Assembly (NCBI GenBank): GCA_045594645.1
Contig: JAZNYY010000036.1
Span: 1-18,294, forward strand
From: Fimenecus sp045594645
Lineage (GTDB): Bacteria > Bacillota > Clostridia > Oscillospirales > Acutalibacteraceae
Length of the DNA: 18,294 bases
Reading direction: 5' to 3'
The notes under the pieces were generated by a model that did no database searches, had not been told where the DNA came from, and saw only the letters and a program-made list of their open reading frames with translations. Below are positions 1-5,476 of the stretch, one piece after another; the first letter of the stretch is position 1, and every line of letters starts with the position of its first letter. The translations under genes and the position numbers were made by a program.

Positions 1-722
1 ATTCGCTCGTTGCCTTTGAAATCGGCATATTCAAGTGCTTTATTGTAAAGGATTTCGGTCTGGATTGGATTAATCTGATAAAATGCTTTGGGCGAAATGC
101 GGAATTTAAGTCCACAAAGCTCCTCGGTAATCTTACCGTCACCATAAAGCACTTCACTTTTGTCACCGAGCACCATACTGGTAAACTTGTTATTCACATT
201 TTGCACGATTGTTGTGATTTCGGGATGACGCCCCACAAGTGCATTGATAAATGAGCGCTTTGATGGGAATTGGGGAGTGGCAGTTACGAGCACCACCATA
301 ACTTCACCGCTACGATAAGCAGTTTTAACTAATAAATGTCTTAAAAAGCCCTGCCCTGTGTTTTCATCATAGGGCTTGAGCTTGAAGCTCTTTAGTAATT
401 TTTTAACTGTATTTGCAATCTCATCGGCCTTGGGGTCTGTGAGCATACATTTTTCAATGTCTATGATTTTATGGGTTGATGACTGATAAACACCCGCAAT
501 TGTCCGGTTATTTCTGCCTCTGCCAAAGGCATATTGAGCCTTGTTGCGATAATTATAAGGATTTTCCATACCTATAATTTCTTCAATATGACAGAATTTG
601 CCCAAAAGACGAATTGCTTTCACTTGTTTGTGTCGCAATTGTTCTTCATATGAAAGATTTAATAACTGACACCCACCGCATTTTTTTGCGTGGGGACAGA
701 TAGGCTTTTTATATATTTTCAT
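1..722 (-). CDS. rlmD: 23S rRNA (uracil-5-)-methyltransferase, RlmD/RumA family, 5' part only
   Basis: The reverse strand is open from an ATG at 722 to the window edge, giving about 240 residues; the C-terminal SAM-binding half lies outside. RlmD-family enzymes use SAM to methylate a uridine C5 in 23S rRNA and carry a 4Fe-4S cluster. The cluster ligands are visible as C9-x5-C15-x2-C18 (CPHAKKCGGC) plus C92 (IEKCMLTD). The text after them (NPYNYRNKAQYAFG, GQGFLRHLLVKT, ISPKAFYQINPIQTE) is typical of the family. No N-terminal TRAM domain is present; the protein starts just before the first Cys, as in short Gram-positive members. The start codon overlaps the stop of the upstream four-helix-bundle gene (ATGA, 719-722), which suggests translational coupling. 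RlmCD or TrmA-type specificity cannot be excluded without the rest of the gene. Confidence 0.88.
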   Translation of the reverse strand, partial: MKIYKKPICPHAKKCGGCQLLNLSYEEQLRHKQVKAIRLLGKFCHIEEIIGMENPYNYRNKAQYAFGRGRNNRTIAGVYQSSTHKIIDIEKCMLTDPKADEIANTVKKLLKSFKLKPYDENTGQGFLRHLLVKTAYRSGEVMVVLVTATPQFPSKRSFINALVGRHPEITTIVQNVNNKFTSMVLGDKSEVLYGDGKITEELCGLKFRISPKAFYQINPIQTEILYNKALEYADFKGNER

Positions 723-1078
723 TTTTTTGCATTCGCTTTCGCAGTGTTTATTGATTTGACAAGCATTCTCCGAAGAATGCCACACTCTTGGAAAAGTTGG
801 TTAGCAGTTGCTTCGTTAACGCACCCTGTTGAAAATAACATATCTATCCAAAACTCCGTTTCGTAACATTCGCGTAATGAGATTCTTAATTTGTTAATAA
901 AATCTGCGCGACTCGACGCGTAATTTGCTTCGTGTATGTTGGCAGCAGTTGAAGTTGAACTTCGTACAATTTGATTTATTAGGACGCTTCGTCCTTTACC
1001 TGTTTCAATTTCGTCACAAATTTTAAATATATTAACCGCTAAAGTTTTTGCTCTAGTTCTGATTTCTGATTCTTTCAT
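719..1078 (-). CDS. Four helix bundle protein (S23/IVS family)
   Basis: This 119-residue protein is predicted to be all-helical. It has the family signature of an N-terminal helix with basic residues, then VRSSTSTAANIHEA-type text (about 38-51), an RADFINKLRISLREC helix (about 57-71) and an E-rich third helix (YETEFWIDML). It matches the small proteins first seen in intervening sequences of bacterial 23S rRNA and related to Avd of diversity-generating retroelements. Their molecular role is unsettled; nucleic-acid binding is suspected. The ATG at 1078 is preceded by AGGAGA with a 5-nt gap, so the start is secure. The gene sits directly downstream of the GTGAAGTT/AACTTCAC cluster and overlaps the rlmD start by 4 nt. 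Some codons (GCG TCG AGT CGC) are rarer in neighbouring genes, a weak hint of transfer. Confidence 0.85.
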   Translation of the reverse strand: MKESEIRTRAKTLAVNIFKICDEIETGKGRSVLINQIVRSSTSTAANIHEANYASSRADFINKLRISLRECYETEFWIDMLFSTGCVNEATANQLFQECGILRRMLVKSINTAKANAKK

Positions 1079-1091
1079 AACTATCTCCTGC

Positions 1092-1227
1092 GTGAAGTTT
1101 TGGATAAATTCAAAGTGAAGTTCTTAGCAGAGTGAAGTTTTTGCACGCAAAAGTGAAGTTAAGTTTGCATTGCACCATCAGGTGCAACTTCACTATGAAA
1201 TAACTTCACTGCATTTTGCAACTTCAC
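1092..1227. repeat. Cluster of GTGAAGTT octamers, four direct then three inverted
   Basis: GTGAAGTT occurs at 1092-1099, 1115-1122, 1132-1139 and 1153-1160; its complement AACTTCAC occurs at 1186-1193, 1202-1209 and 1220-1227. Spacing within each half is 16-23 nt. The centre holds a hairpin TGCACC-ATCA-GGTGCA (1171-1186), and a 14-nt palindrome TTGCTGTACAGCAA (1228-1241) borders the right side. The whole array is an imperfect large inverted repeat filling the gap between two minus-strand genes, immediately upstream of the four-helix-bundle gene. There is no run of T after any stem, so it does not look like a terminator. Confidence 0.85.
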
Positions 1228-1243
1228 TTGCTGTACAGCAAAC

Positions 1244-1558
1244 TTAGTCTATCTTTCTTCCATTCTTTATTTCAATTTTACCTATGAATGGCACTTTGAT
1301 GTATCCCGTAAATGTGTTGTCGTGAATTTCAACGCACACATCCACTTTCATTTTGCCCATCAGGTCAATTTCTGCCTTGCCCGAAAGCTGATTACCATTT
1401 TCTTCAACATCGTAAACCGTAAAATGAGGAAGCTTTTTTAATGACGGAACGGTTACATTGAAATCGTATTCGCCATTTTTATCAGTAATTTCAACAATGG
1501 CATTACCGCTAATAAATGAGGTTTCAATATCGCCTGTCCATTTTCCCAATCCTATCAT
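1244..1558 (-). CDS. Hypothetical small beta-rich protein
   Basis: This 104-residue protein is not recognised. Its sequence alternates short hydrophobic and polar stretches with many Gly, Lys, Glu and Val residues (GNAIVEITDKNGEYDFNVTV, GKMKVDVCVEIHDNTFTGYI), as expected of an antiparallel beta-sandwich or barrel. No signal peptide, membrane segment or catalytic motif is seen. A GTG at 1567 would extend it by three residues, but the Shine-Dalgarno GAGGAG abuts that codon; it lies 8 nt before the ATG at 1558, which is therefore preferred. A sigma-A promoter sits 35-63 nt upstream. The gene is followed by the octamer cluster, so it may share a transcript with the four-helix-bundle gene and rlmD. 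Confidence 0.75.
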   Translation of the reverse strand: MIGLGKWTGDIETSFISGNAIVEITDKNGEYDFNVTVPSLKKLPHFTVYDVEENGNQLSGKAEIDLMGKMKVDVCVEIHDNTFTGYIKVPFIGKIEIKNGRKID

Positions 1559-1592
1559 TTCAAACACTCCTCAACACTTTTATTATCACTTC

Positions 1593-1621
1593 ATTTTACC
1601 ATTTCTTACATATATTGTAAA
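1593..1621 (-). promoter_or_regulatory. Sigma-A promoter for the 1558-1244 gene
   Basis: On the minus strand TTTACA (1621-1616) and TAAAAT (1598-1593) are separated by 17 nt. It lies about 28 nt upstream of the Shine-Dalgarno of the small beta-rich protein gene and diverges from the promoter at 1665. Confidence 0.7.
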
Positions 1622-1664
1622 GGACAAAATATAAGTTTGTTTACTCTATTTTCAACACATTCCA

Positions 1665-1693
1665 TTGACAATGATGAATAATTGGAGTAAAAT
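1665..1693 (+). promoter_or_regulatory. Sigma-A promoter for the sugar dehydratase gene
   Basis: A perfect -35 TTGACA (1665-1670) and -10 TAAAAT (1688-1693) are spaced by 17 nt, placing transcription start near 1700, just upstream of the GTG start at 1733. Confidence 0.8.
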
Positions 1694-1732
1694 GTTATAT
1701 TGATATTGAATAATTTTTTGAGGGGTGTTTTT

Positions 1733-3601
1733 GTGAAAAACTTTTTTACTCGTTCAAGAATACAGCAAATATTAATGATATTGGTAGACCTTTTAATTGT
1801 TAACGGGTCATACTTGCTTTCAGTGTATTTACACTGTTATTTCAGCTTGCCTAAGGAATTGCTAATGAGATTGGTAGTAAGAATTCCTTATGTATCAATT
1901 GTTTACATAGCACTTTTCCTTGTTTTTAAGCTCTATAAAAATCTTTGGAGATATATGGGCTTTTTAGAGCTTATAAAAACAGTTTTGTGTGCAGGCGTAG
2001 GTACTGTAATATGCTTTGCAATTGACTATGTTTTTATGAAAGCAGGTTATGTATTCGGCATTAATTGTCTTCCCTTTATTGCTTATGCTGATTCTTGCTT
2101 GTTCATTGCCTTCTTCTGCGTGGGAATGAGAACCTTCTATAAGGCATACAAAGTAATGATGGCAAATGCAAAAAGACGCAGCGGTGTTGCTAATAAGAAT
2201 ATTATGATTATCGGTGCAGGTGATATGGGTAACTCAATTCTTTATGAAATGAGCCTTTCAAATTATAAATTCGGCTCACCTGTATGTATTGTCGATGACG
2301 ATGACGCAAAACAGAAAATGCGTGTCCGTGATGTTCCTGTTGCGGGAAAAATTGAAGATATTCCAAGACTTGTTGCGAAATATGATGTTAACGAAATTAT
2401 CTTTTGTATTCCTACGGCAAGTGCTGAAAGAAGACGAGAAATACTTGACATTGCTATGTCAACGGGCTGTTCTCTTAAAACTGCTCCGAATGTGGACGAG
2501 CTTGGCGGTGTTAATAAGTCATTTGCAGACAAAATCCGTAAGGTTGATGTTCTTGACTTGCTTTCTCGCCCCGAGGTTAAGCTTGACGCGGATGTTTGTA
2601 AGTATGTAACAGGTGAAACTGTTCTTGTAACAGGCGGTGGCGGTTCAATTGGTAGTGAGCTTTGCCGTCAGATTGCCCGTTATAAGCCTGAAAGAATTGT
2701 TATTTTTGATATTTATGAAAATAACGCGTTTACTCTTAAAAATTCACTTGACAGACAATATTGCGGTGCTCCGCAGATTGAAATCCGTATAGGCTCTGTT
2801 CGTGAGCTTCGCAGACTTCGTGAAATTTTTGAGGAATTCCATCCCTCGTCAGTATTCCACGCTGCAGCACATAAGCATGTGCCGTTGATGGAGGACAGTC
2901 CTTACGAAGCAGTTAAGAATAATATTCTTGGTACATACAACACAGCTTTCTGCGCTAATGAATACGGCGTTAAGAACTTTGTTCTTCTTTCAACTGACAA
3001 GGCGGTTAACCCAACTAATGTTATGGGCGCAACAAAGCGTGTTTGTGAAATTGTTGTTCAGCATTTCAGCAAGATTTCAAAGGGTACAAAGTTTGCGGCA
3101 GTTCGTTTCGGTAATGTTCTCGGCTCAAACGGTAGTGTTATTCCGATTTTTAAAGAGCAGATTGAAAACGGCGGACCTATTACCGTTACTCACCCCGATA
3201 TTACGAGATACTTTATGACAATTCCCGAAGCCAGCCAGCTTGTTGTTCAGGCAGGCGGACTTGCAAAGGGTGGCGAGATTTTTGTTCTTGATATGGGCGA
3301 GCCCGTTAAGATTGTTTCTCTTGCTGAAAATCTTATTAAGCTTTCAGGCTTTGAGCCTTATAAGGATATTGATATTCAGTTCACAGGTCTTCGTCCCGGT
3401 GAAAAGCTTTATGAAGAGCTTTCTCTTGAAGAAGAGCTTGACGAAAGACAAAAAACAGGTAACGATAAAATTTTTGTTACAAAGCCTCTTGAAATTGATG
3501 ACGAACAGCTTGAAAAAGACATCAAGGCTATTGCAGAGTTAAATCCCGAAGAAGTTCGTACATATCTTAAGAGACTTGTTCCAAACTACAGACCTAAATA
3601 A
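1733..3601 (+). CDS. Membrane-bound nucleoside-diphosphate-sugar 4,6-dehydratase (FlaA1/CapD/WbpM type)
   Basis: This 622-residue protein begins with about four transmembrane segments (roughly residues 15-140). A CoA-binding-like Rossmann domain follows (GAGDMG at 161-166), then an extended short-chain dehydrogenase domain with the NAD motif GGGGSIG (301-307) and the active-site stretch STDKAVNPTNVMGATK (420-435). The usual catalytic Tyr is Met431, with K435 kept, as in large WbpM-like enzymes that convert UDP-GlcNAc to the 4-keto-6-deoxy sugar. Such enzymes start synthesis of modified sugars for capsule, glycan or protein glycosylation. The frame is open from a TTG at 1700, but GAGGGG (1720-1725) lies 7 nt before GTG at 1733, and transcription is predicted to start near 1700; 1733 is chosen. 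No glycan-cluster neighbours are present. The exact substrate is inferred. Confidence 0.9.
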   Translation: MKNFFTRSRIQQILMILVDLLIVNGSYLLSVYLHCYFSLPKELLMRLVVRIPYVSIVYIALFLVFKLYKNLWRYMGFLELIKTVLCAGVGTVICFAIDYVFMKAGYVFGINCLPFIAYADSCLFIAFFCVGMRTFYKAYKVMMANAKRRSGVANKNIMIIGAGDMGNSILYEMSLSNYKFGSPVCIVDDDDAKQKMRVRDVPVAGKIEDIPRLVAKYDVNEIIFCIPTASAERRREILDIAMSTGCSLKTAPNVDELGGVNKSFADKIRKVDVLDLLSRPEVKLDADVCKYVTGETVLVTGGGGSIGSELCRQIARYKPERIVIFDIYENNAFTLKNSLDRQYCGAPQIEIRIGSVRELRRLREIFEEFHPSSVFHAAAHKHVPLMEDSPYEAVKNNILGTYNTAFCANEYGVKNFVLLSTDKAVNPTNVMGATKRVCEIVVQHFSKISKGTKFAAVRFGNVLGSNGSVIPIFKEQIENGGPITVTHPDITRYFMTIPEASQLVVQAGGLAKGGEIFVLDMGEPVKIVSLAENLIKLSGFEPYKDIDIQFTGLRPGEKLYEELSLEEELDERQKTGNDKIFVTKPLEIDDEQLEKDIKAIAELNPEEVRTYLKRLVPNYRPK

Positions 3602-3642
3602 TTCGTTTTATAATTTTATTCACATATTGGAGATGTTCGCAA

Positions 3643-4707
3643 ATGCAAATCACAATCGAAAAAACAACTGCTCCTAAAGCAAAGCCCGACTGGAAAAACT
3701 TAGGCTTCGGTCATATTTTCACAGACCATATGTTTATTATGGACTATGATGAGGGTATGGGCTGGCACGATGCAAGAATTGTTCCTTATCAGCCCCTCGT
3801 TCTTGACCCGTCTGCTCTTGTTTTCCACTATGCGCAGGAATGCTTTGAGGGACTTAAGGCTTACCGTTGTGCAGACGGTAGTGTACAACTTTTCCGTCCC
3901 GATAAGAATGCAGAGAGAATGCAGTCAACTCACGAAAGACTTTGCATACCCGAAATTCCCGTTGCTGATTTCGTAGACGCTGTTAAGGCACTCGTTTCAG
4001 TTGATAAGGATTGGGTACCCGCAGAGCCTGATACAAGCCTTTATATCAGACCTTTCACAATCGCAACCGAGCCGATTTTGGGCGTTAAGGCTTCTGCTAA
4101 ATATCAGTTTATCGTAATCTGCTCACCCTCAGGTGCTTATTATGAAGAGGGGCTTAACCCCGTTAAGATTTATGTTGAGGACGAATATGTCCGTGCAACA
4201 CCGGGCGGAACAGGATACATCAAGTGTGGCGGTAACTATGCGGCATCAATCGCGGCAGGCGAAAAGGCTCATAAGCTTGGCTATTCACAGGTTCTTTGGC
4301 TTGACGGTGTTGAGAGAAAATATGTTGAAGAAGTAGGCGCTATGAACATTATGTTCAAAATGGGCGGTGAAATTTATACAGCGGCAACTGTTGGTACTGT
4401 TCTTCCGGGTATTACAAGAATGAGTTGTATTGAGCTTCTCAAAAATTGGGGCTATAAGGTGAACGAGGGCAAGCTTGCAATCGACACAGTTATGGATGCC
4501 GGCAGAAACGGAACTCTTGAAGAGGTGTTCGGTACAGGTACGGCAGCGGTTATTTCACCCGTTGGCTCACTTATGTATGAAAACGAGGTTGTTGAAATCA
4601 ACAACTTTGAAATCGGCGACCTTACACAGAAGCTTTATGATACCCTCACAGGTATTCAGTACGGCAAAATCGAAGATACATTCGGCTGGACAGTTAAGGT
4701 AGACTAA
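3643..4707 (+). CDS. ilvE: Branched-chain amino acid aminotransferase
   Basis: This 354-residue fold-type IV PLP enzyme transfers the amino group between glutamate and the keto-acids of Leu, Ile and Val in the cytoplasm. The PLP Schiff-base lysine is K194 in GYIKCGGNYAAS. Other family landmarks are FHYAQECFEGLKAYR near residue 65, LYIRPF near 130, and EEVGAMNIMF with GTVLPGITR toward the C-terminus. Length and motifs fit the eukaryote-like IlvE II subgroup. The ATG is preceded by TTGGAG about 10 nt upstream. The gene starts 41 nt after the dehydratase stop with no terminator seen between, so partial read-through is likely, although the two enzymes have no obvious metabolic link. A hairpin terminator follows at 4727. 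Confidence 0.93.
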   Translation: MQITIEKTTAPKAKPDWKNLGFGHIFTDHMFIMDYDEGMGWHDARIVPYQPLVLDPSALVFHYAQECFEGLKAYRCADGSVQLFRPDKNAERMQSTHERLCIPEIPVADFVDAVKALVSVDKDWVPAEPDTSLYIRPFTIATEPILGVKASAKYQFIVICSPSGAYYEEGLNPVKIYVEDEYVRATPGGTGYIKCGGNYAASIAAGEKAHKLGYSQVLWLDGVERKYVEEVGAMNIMFKMGGEIYTAATVGTVLPGITRMSCIELLKNWGYKVNEGKLAIDTVMDAGRNGTLEEVFGTGTAAVISPVGSLMYENEVVEINNFEIGDLTQKLYDTLTGIQYGKIEDTFGWTVKVD

Positions 4708-4726
4708 TTTAATCCATAAAATAATC

Positions 4727-4756
4727 AAGGACAGACTTTAATCGGTCTGTCCTTTT
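4727..4756 (+). terminator. Rho-independent terminator after ilvE
   Basis: GGACAGAC (4729-4736) pairs perfectly with GTCTGTCC (4745-4752) around an 8-nt loop, extended by AA/TT, and is followed by TTTT. The 3' arm is also the last codons of the convergent Cys-rich gene, so the two 3' ends overlap. Confidence 0.75.
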
Positions 4757-4962
4757 AATTTATTAAGTAGTTCAAGTATTTCTTCATCGTCTCCAAAAAC
4801 TTTTTCACAGAGTTTTATAAAATAAGGGCATCTGCGGAAATTATCACTTTGACAATGTTTTATATAATGTTCTTCGGCTATTTCTTTATAATATAATCCA
4901 CAATGAGTTTTATTATAAAATTGTGTAAGTGTAGTATCAAAAAATGGACATTTATTTTCCAT
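4738..4962 (-). CDS. Small Cys-rich protein, possibly metal-binding
   Basis: This 74-residue protein has five cysteines: C5 (in CPFF), C21, C37, C45 (in CPYF) and C52. The HYIKHCx7CPYF arrangement resembles short Cys motifs that bind zinc or an Fe-S cluster in other small bacterial proteins, but the family is not recognised and metal binding is inferred. There is no signal peptide or membrane segment; the last 20 residues are an acidic then basic helix. The ATG at 4962 has GAGGTGA 5 nt upstream. It is transcribed divergently from an Xre-type regulator, and its promoter overlaps one of two matching dyads, so repression by that regulator is likely. Confidence 0.75.
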   Translation of the reverse strand: MENKCPFFDTTLTQFYNKTHCGLYYKEIAEEHYIKHCQSDNFRRCPYFIKLCEKVFGDDEEILELLNKLKGQTD

Positions 4963-4984
4963 AAAATCACCTCAAATTAATTTT

Positions 4985-5013
4985 ATTGTACTCAAATCTT
5001 GAGTTAAAGTCAA
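4985..5013 (-). promoter_or_regulatory. Sigma-A promoter of the Cys-rich gene
   Basis: On the minus strand TTGACT (5013-5008), a 17-nt spacer and TACAAT (4990-4985). The spacer contains the first dyad (4990-5004), so a protein bound there would block polymerase. Confidence 0.75.
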
Positions 5014-5029
5014 TACTCAATTATTGAGT
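4990..5029. promoter_or_regulatory. Two ACTCAA-N3-TTGAGT operator dyads
   Basis: ACTCAA-ATC-TTGAGT spans 4990-5004 and ACTCAA-TTA-TTGAGT spans 5015-5029. The 6-bp arms are identical and perfectly symmetric, the 3-bp centres differ, and the centres are 25 bp apart (about 2.4 turns). They lie in the 95-bp gap between the Cys-rich gene and the Xre-type gene, overlapping the minus-strand promoter and the expected plus-strand promoter. A likely role is binding by the adjacent regulator (inference). Confidence 0.75.
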
Positions 5030-5057
5030 GTTGTAAAGTTTTCTTGAGGTGAGTATA

Positions 5058-5279
5058 GTGAATATTTACATTCAAAGATTAATAGATTTGCGTACGGACA
5101 ATGACTTAACTCAAAAGCAGGTGGGCGCAGTAATTAACAAAAGTCAGCAGGGTTATGCTCATATTGAAAATGGTAAAGCACAAATCTCGGTTGATGATTT
5201 AAAAACCCTTTGTGATTTTTATAATATTTCACCAGAATATATTTTAGGCTTTACAGATGAGATGAGAAAACTTAAATAA
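5058..5279 (+). CDS. Xre/Cro-CI-type helix-turn-helix regulator
   Basis: This 73-residue protein is little more than one HTH_3 domain. Helices 2-3 are LTQKQVGAVINKSQQGYAHIE, followed by GKAQISVDDLKTLCDFYNISPEYILG, the usual scaffold of compact Xre repressors. The frame is open from GTG at 5049, but GAGGTG (5046-5051) overlaps that codon and sits 6 nt before GTG at 5058, so 5058 is chosen. There is no sensor domain or partner toxin nearby. It faces the Cys-rich gene across two identical-arm dyads, which suggests autoregulation and control of that gene. The 3' end runs into repeat-rich DNA and the bidirectional terminator at 5441. Confidence 0.85.
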   Translation: MNIYIQRLIDLRTDNDLTQKQVGAVINKSQQGYAHIENGKAQISVDDLKTLCDFYNISPEYILGFTDEMRKLK

Positions 5280-5300
5280 ATCATAAATTGGCGTCCTCGA

Positions 5301-5440
5301 CGACCCCTACACAAGCTTGTATGCTCGCTTCGAAATGGTCGCAACACGAAGAATTAGTAATACCGAAAATTGCAAACATTCGATTCGTGAATCGACCCTA
5401 CAATTCTGCATTTTGCACTTTGCACTTTGCGTTTTGCATT
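5301..5440. repeat. Degraded GTAGGG/CCCTAC repeat and TTTGCA-rich tract
   Basis: CGACCCCTAC occurs at 5301-5310, and a palindrome CGATTC-GT-GAATCG (5381-5394) runs into ACCCTAC (5395-5401), matching the ends of the element at 7751-7827. From 5406 to 5440 follows a T-rich tract of 7-8 nt units (TTTGCAC, TTTGCG, TTTGCAT). No coding potential is seen here. Confidence 0.55.
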
Positions 5441-5470
5441 AAAAAAGACGGTCTTTCGACCGTCTTTTTT
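5441..5470. terminator. Bidirectional terminator
   Basis: AAAAAAGACGGTC (5441-5453), loop TTTC, then GACCGTCTTTTTT (5458-5470). The stem has a U tract on either strand, so it can end both the Xre-type gene and the EF-G-like gene, whose stop is 7 nt away. Confidence 0.9.
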
Positions 5471-5476
5471 GTTTGT

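Noticed and set aside
1700..1732. TTG at 1700 as start of the sugar dehydratase
   Set aside because: It coincides with the predicted transcription start, and the SD GAGGGG serves GTG at 1733.
5406..5440. Short TTTGCA-type units as a CRISPR or regulatory array
   Set aside because: Units are 7-8 nt with no spacers; this is a simple T-rich tandem tract next to a degraded repeat.
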